Source: a virus. Taken from it: a stretch of 20,955 bases of DNA. The notes beneath the pieces are model-generated. The model made no database searches, had not been told where the DNA came from, and saw only the letters and a list, made by a program, of their open reading frames with translations. The stretch spans positions 1 through 20,955 of the IMG/VR virus record IMGVR_UViG_3300043419_000119; one strand, 5' to 3'. Shown here in pieces: positions 1 to 4,858 of the stretch. Position 1 is the first letter of the stretch. Each line of letters starts with the position of its first letter. The position numbers and the translations under genes are program-made.

Positions 1-124
1 TGTGACGACTGGCTTGTTCCAAATACTTTTGCAGTTCAGCGATCTGTTGTGCTTGCAATTCATTTTGTTCAACAAGTCTTTGTAGAGCCTCTAAAGGATC
101 AAAATTTGGGTCAATCATTCTCAT
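1..124 (-). CDS. Small protein, C-terminus beyond window edge (partial)
   Basis: An open frame reads leftward from an ATG at 124 to the window edge (about 41 residues seen). The visible part is acidic and very rich in Gln, Glu and Leu (for example LVEQNELQAQQIAEL), so it is probably a coiled coil. The ATG overlaps the stop of the upstream gene as ATGA (121-124), which favours this start over the ATG at 118 and indicates translational coupling as the last visible cistron of the left operon. I do not recognise the family. The 3' end is missing, so neither length nor function can be judged. Confidence 0.6.
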   Translation of the reverse strand, partial: MRMIDPNFDPLEALQRLVEQNELQAQQIAELQKYLEQASRH

Positions 125-312
125 TGTGCGTCCTTGTGTAACATTGTTAGACCTTGAATCAACATTGGTATTGCACGATGATCAAAGTTTAATTCAACTG
201 AGTGACCTCTGATAATTTTAGTATAATCATGAAGTTGAATATAGGCCAAATTCTCGTCTTTGCGCAAAGTCATGTAAGGTGTGCCATCAGGCTTGGTTAA
301 TTCAATCTTCAT
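121..312 (-). CDS. Small hypothetical protein, 63 aa
   Basis: The product is a soluble 63-residue protein with no signal peptide, membrane segment or metal-binding motif. It starts at an ATG at 312 preceded by a good Shine-Dalgarno (GAGGACCTACA). Both ends overlap neighbouring genes by ATGA, so it is a coupled cistron inside the left operon that starts from the late-type promoter near 1005-1012. The alternation of charged and hydrophobic residues (TLRKDENLAYIQLHDYTKII) suggests a small beta-rich fold. I do not recognise a family. Confidence 0.7.
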   Translation of the reverse strand: MKIELTKPDGTPYMTLRKDENLAYIQLHDYTKIIRGHSVELNFDHRAIPMLIQGLTMLHKDAQ

Positions 313-617
313 TGTAGGTCCTCGTGACTCTTTTTACCACAGCGTTGCATGTGGTGTCTGCGTTCCATTAGTATGCAGTTGTCCTTGTGCCATGAATCTT
401 CTAAGTCCCAGCGTGTGAGACAAAGACTGTCAGCCAAGCGACCTCTGCGGTGATATTCTGTGCCCCACAATGACAGCCAAGTTTCAAAGTCCAATTCCCA
501 AGACTCTTTGCGGAACTGTGCTTGATTCTTTTGCTGTATGTAAGCGCGGTATTGACGATGGCGTTCTGGGTCTGGGCCACTGCGCCAAGTTTGTGGACGG
601 GGTGCTCGTTTAGGCAT
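309..617 (-). CDS. Hypothetical basic protein, 102 aa
   Basis: The frame is open further upstream, but the ATG at 617 (MPKRAPRPQTW) is chosen. It has an AAGGG ribosome site 6 nt ahead and gives only an 8-nt overlap with the upstream gene. The protein is basic and rich in Trp, Arg and His. Its C-terminal stretch (KDNCILMERRHHMQRCGK) recalls small phage DNA-binding or endonuclease-like proteins, but no catalytic motif is clear, so that is only a hint. It is the second gene of the left operon and its stop overlaps the next start by ATGA. Confidence 0.7.
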   Translation of the reverse strand: MPKRAPRPQTWRSGPDPERHRQYRAYIQQKNQAQFRKESWELDFETWLSLWGTEYHRRGRLADSLCLTRWDLEDSWHKDNCILMERRHHMQRCGKKSHEDLQ

Positions 618-981
618 CTGAACCCTTGAAAAAATCTTCAAAACTAGGACGCTTCGCGCTGTCTTGTCTGCGCCATTCATCCATGATAACTGCAATCATT
701 TCATCTTGGCTAGCGTGTTCCCAAGCAATAATAGGTTTGCTGTCAGCGTTGATAACATCATCGCGATCTTGCATTTTCTTTTTCTTTAGGCCAGTGAGAA
801 TAAAGCCATGTTCAGGACTGCGTAGAATATGACTCCAATACTTGTTGTTCATGTTAAGTGGATCAATCCAAGTAGTGTAGGGCAGTCTGTCATCTAGGCC
901 TACCATGGTGACTTCAGTGACCTCACCACCATGTCTGGATCTTTTTTGTTCTTGCTTTATGATTGCGTAATGTCGTGCCAT
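610..981 (-). CDS. Hypothetical protein, 123 aa, first gene of left operon
   Basis: It starts at an ATG at 981 behind a strong ribosome site (AAAGAGGAGATACACA), 19 nt downstream of the transcription start predicted from the ATAAATAC box at 1005-1012. This makes it the promoter-proximal gene of the leftward operon. It is a soluble, highly charged protein with a lysine cluster near the middle (GLKKKKMQDRDD) and an acidic/aromatic C-terminus (SFEDFFKGSD). No signal peptide, membrane segment or known domain is recognised. It overlaps the following gene by 8 nt. Confidence 0.75.
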   Translation of the reverse strand: MARHYAIIKQEQKRSRHGGEVTEVTMVGLDDRLPYTTWIDPLNMNNKYWSHILRSPEHGFILTGLKKKKMQDRDDVINADSKPIIAWEHASQDEMIAVIMDEWRRQDSAKRPSFEDFFKGSDA

Positions 982-1004
982 TGTGTATCTCCTCTTTAGA
1001 CAGT

Positions 1005-1012
1005 GTATTTAT
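1005..1012 (-). promoter_or_regulatory. Late-type promoter box ATAAATAC (left operon)
   Basis: Reading leftward the sequence is ATAAATAC, identical to the box at 2289-2296 on the plus strand. If it behaves like the T4 late box (last A of ATAAATA at -6), transcription would start at about 1000. That leaves a 19-nt leader containing the Shine-Dalgarno of the 123-aa gene. No -35-like hexamer is seen 16-18 nt upstream. Confidence 0.55.
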
Positions 1013-1028
1013 GTCTGCAATAAAAAAC

Positions 1029-1268
1029 TTACCTTTTTCCGGATTGAATAACACTCACAGTGTTGCCTACGCGATTGACAACATAGGTAGAGTTGTTGGT
1101 AATCACTGTAGAGGTCGATGTTCTAATGTCACTGACACCATTGCTAGGTGCTTGTGGCATTTGGTAAACAACGGGACCTTTGTCCAACAATGCTGTGCCA
1201 TAGTCCCAACCACTTTGCGTTGCACAACCAGTCAATGACAGTGTAGCAAGAATTAGAATCAATTTCAT
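1029..1268 (-). CDS. Small phage lipoprotein, 79 aa
   Basis: The N-terminus is a textbook lipoprotein signal: one basic residue, a hydrophobic core and a lipobox LTGC with the lipidated cysteine at residue 15. The mature part is about 65 residues, rich in Ser, Thr and Asn, with no further membrane segment. Phage lipoproteins of this size act as outer-membrane spanins (Rz1-like) or superinfection-exclusion factors. The absence of a partner Rz gene and the early-type promoter lean toward host modification or exclusion, but this is inference. A sigma-70 promoter at 1348-1376 and a structured leader at 1293-1341 precede it. Its ribosome site is AAAGG, 5 nt before the ATG. Confidence 0.75.
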   Translation of the reverse strand: MKLILILATLSLTGCATQSGWDYGTALLDKGPVVYQMPQAPSNGVSDIRTSTSTVITNNSTYVVNRVGNTVSVIQSGKR

Positions 1269-1292
1269 ATCAGCCTTTCTGTGTGTAAAAGT

Positions 1293-1341
1293 AAGTCCAC
1301 TTTGAGGAGCCCCAATCCTTTCGAGTTGTTGCAGTGGACTT
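1293..1341 (-). promoter_or_regulatory. Structured 5' leader of the lipoprotein mRNA
   Basis: A perfect 8-bp inverted repeat (AAGTCCAC at 1341-1334 and GTGGACTT at 1300-1293, reading leftward) encloses 33 nt. The transcription start predicted from the promoter at 1348-1376 falls at about 1341, so the RNA would begin with the 5' arm of this stem. It could be a stability element or a regulatory leader. It matches no riboswitch I recognise. Confidence 0.5.
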
Positions 1342-1347
1342 GTGTTT

Positions 1348-1376
1348 ATTATACAATATTTCGCACTCGCTGTCTA
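1348..1376 (-). promoter_or_regulatory. Sigma-70 promoter for the lipoprotein
   Basis: Reading leftward: TAGACA (1376-1371), a 17-nt spacer, then TATAAT (1353-1348). The bases between and after the hexamers closely resemble those of the plus-strand promoter at 1985-2013 (GACAGCGAGT after the -35, TATAATAAACACA at the -10), so the two appear to be copies of one promoter. Confidence 0.75.
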
Positions 1377-1385
1377 GTGCTTTTG

Positions 1386-1420
1386 ATAAAAAAGCGCACT
1401 CGTTAAAATGCGCTTTTTTG
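1386..1420 (-). terminator. Terminator after the 84-aa gene
   Basis: A perfect 11-bp stem (AAAAAAGCGCA at 1388-1398 with TGCGCTTTTTT at 1409-1419) and a 10-nt loop, with A and T runs on both flanks. It begins 3 nt past the stop of the leftward gene at 1423. The stem is symmetrical and could work in both directions, also insulating the lipoprotein promoter. The GCGCA/TGCGC core is shared with the terminator at 2248-2282. Confidence 0.8.
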
Positions 1421-1422
1421 TG

Positions 1423-1677
1423 TTAAACTTTTACAAAACGGTCACGCTTGCTGTCATACTGCAATGTAAAAGCATATTTGTAGACTTCGTAAGTAAGTTC
1501 GTTTTGTTGGCCTTTGAATGGGGCCATGTGTGCGTAGGGCACTGTGTCTTGTGCTAGTGTCTCTTTAATGCGCTTAATGCGTTGTTTTACATTATTTGTA
1601 TGACTATAAAAATGGGGTTTGTCTTCTAAATTTTTGTTAACTGCACGAATAACAAATGTTGTTTTTTGCTTTTGCAT
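1423..1677 (-). CDS. Small basic hypothetical protein, 84 aa (early)
   Basis: This is a lysine-rich soluble protein (MQKQKTTFVIRAVNKN) with no recognised domain. It starts at an ATG at 1677 with an AGAGAGA-type ribosome site. Its 24-nt start region is repeated with one mismatch, in inverted orientation, at the start of the 52-aa gene at 2068. It is transcribed leftward from a near-consensus sigma-70 promoter (1731-1759) and ends at a strong terminator, so it is a single-gene unit. Host-type promoter, small size and basic character suggest an early host-takeover or regulatory role; this is inference from context only. Confidence 0.75.
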   Translation of the reverse strand: MQKQKTTFVIRAVNKNLEDKPHFYSHTNNVKQRIKRIKETLAQDTVPYAHMAPFKGQQNELTYEVYKYAFTLQYDSKRDRFVKV

Positions 1678-1696
1678 TTTGGTCTCTCTAAGTTAA
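1673..1696. repeat. Inverted copy of a gene-start region (partner 2049-2072)
   Basis: The 24 nt covering the ribosome site and first codons of the leftward gene at 1677 match 2049-2072 of the rightward gene in 23 of 24 positions, in inverted orientation. The proteins differ after the first two residues, so only the translation-start module was duplicated or maintained. Confidence 0.8.
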
Positions 1697-1697
1697 G

Positions 1698-1727
1698 TTT
1701 TGTAACAGCATTATTGCTACTACAAAA
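1698..1727. repeat. Two-part palindrome in the leader of the 84-aa gene
   Basis: TTTTGTA (1698-1704) and TACAAAA (1721-1727) flank a second inverted pair AGCA (1707-1710) and TGCT (1715-1718). It lies between the leftward promoter and its ribosome site, so it could be an operator or an RNA hairpin in the leader. Confidence 0.6.
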
Positions 1728-1730
1728 ACA

Positions 1731-1759
1731 ATTATATGGCCAAACAGTGTTTTGGTCAA
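1731..1759 (-). promoter_or_regulatory. Sigma-70 promoter, leftward, for the 84-aa gene
   Basis: Reading leftward: TTGACC (1759-1754), 17-nt spacer, TATAAT (1736-1731). The last 14 bases, TTTGGCCATATAAT, are identical to those ending the divergent plus-strand promoter at 1894-1922. An ACACTGT half-site (1750-1744 on this strand) lies in the spacer. Confidence 0.8.
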
Positions 1760-1772
1760 GTGTTTTTTACAG

Positions 1773-1791
1773 TTGTTGCAAAAATACAACA
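1773..1791. repeat. TGTTG-N8-CAACA palindromic site, copy 1
   Basis: A 19-nt sequence, TTGTTGCAAAAATACAACA, recurs exactly at 1957-1975. A third site with the same arms and the same 8-nt spacing but a different spacer sequence lies at 1863-1880. All three sit among the divergent promoters, which suggests operator sites for a dimeric DNA-binding protein. The rest of 1760-1860 holds no gene that I can support. Confidence 0.7.
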
Positions 1792-1862
1792 CGCACATAA
1801 AGAGTGCAAAAGACCTTACAGTTAACAGGGTTATTATGTTAGTAAGCACTAACTAACTCAGA

Positions 1863-1880
1863 TGTTGCATAAAAACAACA
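1863..1880. repeat. TGTTG-N8-CAACA palindromic site, copy 2
   Basis: TGTTG (1863-1867), eight bases, CAACA (1876-1880). It abuts and partly overlaps the larger palindrome at 1876-1896, which covers the -35 of the first rightward promoter. Confidence 0.6.
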
Positions 1881-1896
1881 CTGTAATACAGTGTTG
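1876..1896. promoter_or_regulatory. Operator-like palindrome over the -35 of promoter P1(+)
   Basis: A perfect 9-bp inverted repeat, CAACACTGT-AAT-ACAGTGTTG, whose right arm includes the first three bases of the TTGACA at 1894-1899. The ACACTGT half-site also occurs just past the -10 at 1927-1933 and, inverted, inside the leftward promoter at 1744-1750. This arrangement is typical of repressor control. Confidence 0.65.
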
Positions 1897-1922
1897 ACAA
1901 TAGCATATTTTGGCCATATAAT
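1894..1922 (+). promoter_or_regulatory. Consensus sigma-70 promoter P1(+)
   Basis: TTGACA (1894-1899), 17-nt spacer, TATAAT (1917-1922), a perfect match to the consensus. Expected start is near 1929. It points toward the 52-aa gene at 2068, in tandem with P2(+). Confidence 0.85.
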
Positions 1923-1956
1923 AGTGACACTGTTTAGCAATAGTGCAAGACAAAAC

Positions 1957-1975
1957 TTGTTGCAAAAATACAACA
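1957..1975. repeat. TGTTG-N8-CAACA palindromic site, copy 3
   Basis: Exact 19-nt copy of 1773-1791, ending 9 bases before the -35 of P2(+) at 1985. The position fits an operator or activator site for the second rightward promoter. Confidence 0.7.
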
Positions 1976-1984
1976 AAAAAGTTG

Positions 1985-2013
1985 TTGACAGCGAGTCCAA
2001 AATGCACTATAAT
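1985..2013 (+). promoter_or_regulatory. Consensus sigma-70 promoter P2(+)
   Basis: TTGACA (1985-1990), 17-nt spacer, TATAAT (2008-2013), again a perfect consensus. Expected start is near 2020, giving a leader of about 48 nt for the 52-aa gene. The spacer and downstream bases resemble the lipoprotein promoter at 1348-1376. Confidence 0.85.
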
Positions 2014-2048
2014 AAACACATACACAGCAATAATGCAGTGTATATTTT

Positions 2049-2072
2049 TTAACTTAGAGAGAGCAAAATGCA
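2049..2072. repeat. Inverted copy of a gene-start region (partner 1673-1696)
   Basis: It covers the ribosome site and the first codons of the 52-aa gene. It matches the start region of the divergent 84-aa gene with a single mismatch over 24 nt. Confidence 0.8.
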
Positions 2073-2226
2073 ACACTACACACAATTACTTTTTATTGAA
2101 GACCAAAAACGAATGCTTGAACGCTTGCGAGTGCGCTTAACTGAGGTCACTAGCGACAAAGTTAAACGACAAATTAAACGACAAATTAAAAGCATAGAGG
2201 CCTATCTAGCAAAAATGGACGCTTAA
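2068..2226 (+). CDS. Small basic helical protein, 52 aa (early)
   Basis: The ATG at 2068 is preceded by an AGAGAGAG ribosome site, two consensus sigma-70 promoters and palindromic sites, and the frame ends shortly before a terminator at 2248-2282, so it is a complete single-gene unit. The 52 residues are mostly charged with heptad-like leucines (LLFIEDQKRMLERLRVRL), consistent with a short coiled coil. A 12-nt direct repeat inside the gene duplicates KRQI (KRQIKRQIKS). It could be an early regulator or host-takeover peptide. No family is recognised. Confidence 0.7.
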   Translation: MQHYTQLLFIEDQKRMLERLRVRLTEVTSDKVKRQIKRQIKSIEAYLAKMDA

Positions 2227-2247
2227 TTAAACGCAAAGTAAAACACT

Positions 2248-2282
2248 AAAAGCGCATTCTACAACGAGTGCGCTATTTTTTG
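2248..2282 (+). terminator. Terminator after the 52-aa gene
   Basis: Stem AGCGCA (2251-2256) with TGCGCT (2269-2274), 12-nt loop, then A and six T residues. It ends the early rightward unit just before the late-type box at 2289. This separates the early gene from the metabolic cassette and rules out the GTG at 2268 as a start for the oxidoreductase. Confidence 0.75.
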
Positions 2283-2288
2283 TTTATC

Positions 2289-2296
2289 ATAAATAC
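2289..2296 (+). promoter_or_regulatory. Late-type promoter box ATAAATAC (metabolic cassette)
   Basis: CATAAATAC occurs directly after the terminator, with no -35 hexamer at the expected distance. Predicted start is near 2301, leaving an 18-nt leader that contains AAAAGGAA ahead of the ATG at 2319. It is the only member of this box family on the plus strand in the window. Confidence 0.55.
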
Positions 2297-2318
2297 AAGA
2301 CAGCAAAAGGAACTTAAA

Positions 2319-3188
2319 ATGAAATACAGCCTAGTAGTAGGACTTGGTAATTTTGGCCGAGTCTACAAAACAATCTTAGAACAAATGAAACACCGTGTTT
2401 ACACAGTGGACCCTTATAACGCGAGTGCAGATTTTAGCAGTATTGCAGAAACTATAAACATAGAATTTGAAACAGCACACATCTGCACTCCAAATTACAG
2501 TCATTATGCACTAGCACGCCAGGCCGCAGTAAACAGTCGAATCGTTTTTGTAGAAAAGCCTGGATTCGAAAGCGCAGAACATTGGTCAAGCATACAAGAT
2601 GAGTTTCCCGGGACTCGTTTTACAATGACCAAAAATAATCAATATAGAAGCAACATAAAAGAATTAAAACAACTTGCCCGCGAGTGCAAGAACATTCACT
2701 TGCATTGGATTAACTATGACAGAGTTCCAGGTCCAGGCAGTTGGTTCACTAACCAAGATCTCGCATTTGGAGGCGTTAGCAAAGATTTGGCTCCCCATAT
2801 GTTTAGTCTTGTTGCAGTGTTAGAACCTAACTATAAAAATATCGCGTGGAGCAATCCAATTACATTTAGAAATTGGCGCTTGAATGATCTCACAACAACT
2901 GCCTATGGCCAGATAAACGAAAAGGGTGTCTACGATGTGGATGATCGTTTTGAAATCTCGGGCACTTTAAATCGACAGCGACAGTATCATGTTCGCACAG
3001 ATTGGCGTAGCATGACACACACAGATGTAGGCATACATTTTGGTGAGCATTTTGTAGAACTGGGATTGTGTCCAGAAGATGCTTATGTTAAAATGATTGA
3101 CACAGCCATGCAAAATTTTGATAATCAAGCATTTTGGAATGAACAAAGAGCACAAGACCAATGGATACAAAAACTCATAACAATCTAA
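2319..3188 (+). CDS. Gfo/Idh/MocA-family NAD(P)-dependent oxidoreductase
   Basis: The 289-residue protein starts with a Rossmann strand and G-x-G-x-x-G motif (VGLGNFG, residues 7-13). It continues with the family signature CTPNYSHYALA (56-66) and the EKP motif (E79-K80-P81) whose lysine is catalytic in this family. The substrate domain has GGVSKDLAPH (D156, H160). Relatives oxidise or reduce sugars, inositol or nucleotide sugars. The substrate cannot be read here. The start at 2319 is supported by AAAAGGAA, and the upstream extension of the frame is a terminator stem. It overlaps the dehydrogenase gene by 28 nt, so the two are probably coupled in one pathway. Confidence 0.88.
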   Translation: MKYSLVVGLGNFGRVYKTILEQMKHRVYTVDPYNASADFSSIAETINIEFETAHICTPNYSHYALARQAAVNSRIVFVEKPGFESAEHWSSIQDEFPGTRFTMTKNNQYRSNIKELKQLARECKNIHLHWINYDRVPGPGSWFTNQDLAFGGVSKDLAPHMFSLVAVLEPNYKNIAWSNPITFRNWRLNDLTTTAYGQINEKGVYDVDDRFEISGTLNRQRQYHVRTDWRSMTHTDVGIHFGEHFVELGLCPEDAYVKMIDTAMQNFDNQAFWNEQRAQDQWIQKLITI

Positions 3189-4063
3189 CAGTTTTATACA
3201 CTAGTGGACAAGGCCATTTTGAACAACGGCCTTGGCAATGTCCTAATCCCAAACACGATGAGATTCGTGTTGCTAGTGTTTACACTGGAGTTTGTCGCAG
3301 TGACATAGACATGATGCAGGGCAATTTTGGACCTTTGCCTATACATATGATGGGTCACGAAGGTGTTGCAGAAGTTATAGAACTAGGCGTCAGTGTCACA
3401 GATGTTAAAATTGGAGACTATGTTGCCACTAGAGGCGAGCCCGCTTATGCAGAACAGTATTGTGTTCGCAGTAAAGAATATGTAAAGATTCCTGAGTGCG
3501 ATCCAAAATACATTTTAGAGCCCGTGGCTTGTGGTATTAACTGCATTACACAAAATCTAGACTTAATCAAATCTAAACAACGAGGAAGAATGTTAATAAA
3601 CGGCACGGGCTTCTTGGCTCGTGTTATTGACCAAACCCTTAGGAACTTAGACTTAACATTTGAAATAGAAGTCCTAGGCACACATAATCAAGAATACTGG
3701 GGTTCACTACTTGTTAAACAAGCACGAGGCCATTATGATGTCGTCATTGATCTCAGTGCAAGAGACTTAGTTAATCAAGACATATTTGCCGCTAATGCAG
3801 TCTATGTCTATGCTAGTCAAAAGACCATGACCACAGATCTGCGTTACTTGCTTTGGAATGCAGTTACAGTAATTTGCCCTAGTCCTAGAACAGATAACTT
3901 TTATTCAGCAATGTTATTGGCCCGTGACTGGGTGCAAGCAAATAGTCTAGATGTCCAGGACTTTTGGACTCAAGCATACACAAGAGAGAATTTTCAAGAG
4001 GCCTTTTCTGATGGCCTAAATAGAAGCAACAATTACTCAAGAGGATATATCAAATGGCGTTAA
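3161..4063 (+). CDS. Zinc-dependent medium-chain alcohol dehydrogenase-like protein
   Basis: The 300-residue protein has the MDR layout: GVCRSDID with the catalytic zinc cysteine C45, GHEG with H66 and E67, IGDYV at 84-88, and the fourth-ligand region LEPVACG around E120. The nucleotide-binding loop is degenerate (NGTGFLARV at 147-155), and the four-cysteine structural zinc lobe of classical alcohol dehydrogenases is missing. It is somewhat shorter than typical members (about 340-360 residues). In bacteria, MDR and Gfo/Idh enzymes are found together, sometimes fused, in polysaccharide or nucleotide-sugar clusters. That and the overlaps on both sides suggest a shared carbohydrate pathway. Confidence 0.85.
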   Translation: MDTKTHNNLTVLYTSGQGHFEQRPWQCPNPKHDEIRVASVYTGVCRSDIDMMQGNFGPLPIHMMGHEGVAEVIELGVSVTDVKIGDYVATRGEPAYAEQYCVRSKEYVKIPECDPKYILEPVACGINCITQNLDLIKSKQRGRMLINGTGFLARVIDQTLRNLDLTFEIEVLGTHNQEYWGSLLVKQARGHYDVVIDLSARDLVNQDIFAANAVYVYASQKTMTTDLRYLLWNAVTVICPSPRTDNFYSAMLLARDWVQANSLDVQDFWTQAYTRENFQEAFSDGLNRSNNYSRGYIKWR

Positions 4064-4548
4064 GCACAGAACAAAGACAGCAAATCAAATACTTTACCGG
4101 AACAGAAGTAGAGCACACAGATATGTTGGGTGCTAAAACATTGTTTGTGGTCAGTGTGCAACCAGTTAAAGAAATCATCCGACAAGCCCAAGACTGCCAG
4201 CACATTTATCTAGGCACTAGTCAAAGTTTTCCTGGACAGCACAGTATGAAGGAATGGACGCTAATGATTGAACAATTATTGTCTTGGGGTTACACAGTTA
4301 CCCTGGACTATGATTGCCAATATGCAGAACAAGTTACAAAACAAACCTGGAGCCAACATGCTAACTTTGTCAACATGGTCAGTGTATGCTTGCCTTACAT
4401 TGAAAAAATGTCCGCAAGAACATTCATCAAACTAGATGATCAAACATGGGGTGCTACCAATCCAGGAGTATGGGTGCATAAGTTGCGGGATCTCAAAGAT
4501 TACTCTGTGTTCACTGGTTGGAATGAATATCAACAAGACGGTGAATAA
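4054..4548 (+). CDS. Unknown protein of the metabolic cassette, 164 aa
   Basis: The start overlaps the dehydrogenase stop by 10 nt, so it is the third coupled cistron, and a bidirectional terminator follows immediately. The protein is soluble with an alpha/beta look: a strand such as KTLFVVSVQP, then HIYLGTSQSF, then a helix and GYTVTLDYDC. The C-terminal part carries FIKLDDQTWGATNPGVW, which looks conserved or functional because of its Asp, Asn and Trp residues. I do not recognise the family. By context it should act with the two oxidoreductases, perhaps as a partner or next enzyme, but no reaction can be assigned. Confidence 0.75.
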   Translation: MALSTEQRQQIKYFTGTEVEHTDMLGAKTLFVVSVQPVKEIIRQAQDCQHIYLGTSQSFPGQHSMKEWTLMIEQLLSWGYTVTLDYDCQYAEQVTKQTWSQHANFVNMVSVCLPYIEKMSARTFIKLDDQTWGATNPGVWVHKLRDLKDYSVFTGWNEYQQDGE

Positions 4549-4552
4549 GAAA

Positions 4553-4579
4553 ACCCCCCAAGGATTGCTCCCTGGGGGT
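4553..4579. terminator. Bidirectional terminator between convergent units
   Basis: CCCCC-A-A-GG pairs with CC-C-T-GGGGG around ATTGCT, with one internal mismatch. Leftward it is followed by GTTTTCTTATT, the better U-tract; rightward by TATTCTTTT. It ends both the plus-strand cassette (stop at 4548) and the leftward transcripts from the TerS region and the sRNA promoter. Confidence 0.75.
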
Positions 4580-4617
4580 ATTCTTTTAACTTAGGAAGTG
4601 AACTATGCCTAATTCAC
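4553..4617 (-). ncRNA. Predicted small RNA of about 65 nt
   Basis: A sigma-70 promoter at 4624-4652 predicts a start at about 4617, and the terminator lies 40-65 nt downstream, with no leftward coding frame between. The RNA would begin with a hairpin, GUGAA (4617-4613) paired with UUCAC (4602-4598), followed by an A-rich linker and the GC-rich terminator stem. Its 3' end abuts the stop of the convergent 164-aa gene, and read-through would be antisense to that mRNA. It could equally be a decoy or processed end. Confidence 0.5.
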
Positions 4618-4623
4618 AAGTGT

Positions 4624-4652
4624 ATTATATCATATTCAGCGAGAATAATCAA
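4624..4652 (-). promoter_or_regulatory. Sigma-70 promoter for the small RNA
   Basis: Reading leftward: TTGATT (4652-4647), exactly 17 nt, TATAAT (4629-4624). It sits just downstream of the stop of the 64-aa gene with no leftward coding gene before the terminator. Confidence 0.65.
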
Positions 4653-4663
4653 GCGATATTGGA

Positions 4664-4858
4664 CTAAATGTTCTGCAATGATAACCAAAAGTCACTTTTC
4701 GAATTTTTCTTTACCCAAAAGCAATCACAGCGTATGTCCCACCAACATTCTTCTTGGGGTAAGTTGTGAAAACGGTCAGCCCTGATGCCTAAATTGATTA
4801 GTGTGAGTGCATCAATGCAACGCCATTGTTCTTGGCTGTAATCTCTTAGTCTTGCCAT
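4664..4858 (-). CDS. Small Trp/Cys-rich hypothetical protein, 64 aa
   Basis: The ATG at 4858 lies inside the end of the TerS-like gene (13-nt overlap), implying coupled translation. The protein is soluble and compact, with many Trp residues and three Cys (WRCIDALTLINLG, CWWDIRCDCFW). The cysteines could bind metal, but the spacing matches no known finger. No family is recognised. As partner of a putative terminase small subunit it might act in packaging, which is inference from position alone. Confidence 0.65.
   Translation of the reverse strand: MARLRDYSQEQWRCIDALTLINLGIRADRFHNLPQEECWWDIRCDCFWVKKNSKSDFWLSLQNI

Noticed and set aside
963-1238. Plus-strand ORF opposite the lipoprotein
   Set aside because: It is antisense to a gene with a clear lipobox and promoter, with no ribosome site or promoter on its own strand.
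1773-1975. CRISPR-like array from the repeated TTGTTGCAAAAATACAACA
   Set aside because: Only two exact copies exist, with irregular distance and promoters in between; they are better read as operators.
1858-2140. ORFs on both strands across the early control region
   Set aside because: They run through promoters and palindromes and would overlap the well-supported 52-aa gene in other frames; amino-acid composition is not protein-like.
2268-2318. N-terminal extension of the Gfo/Idh gene starting at GTG 2268
   Set aside because: The extension covers a terminator stem and T-run and the late-type box. The ATG at 2319 has a proper ribosome site and begins directly with the Rossmann strand.
4605-4667. 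A 20-codon plus-strand ORF with an AGGA ribosome site after the terminator
   Set aside because: It is very short, has no promoter of its own, follows a terminator, and the same bases are better explained as the sRNA promoter and 5' hairpin on the minus strand.
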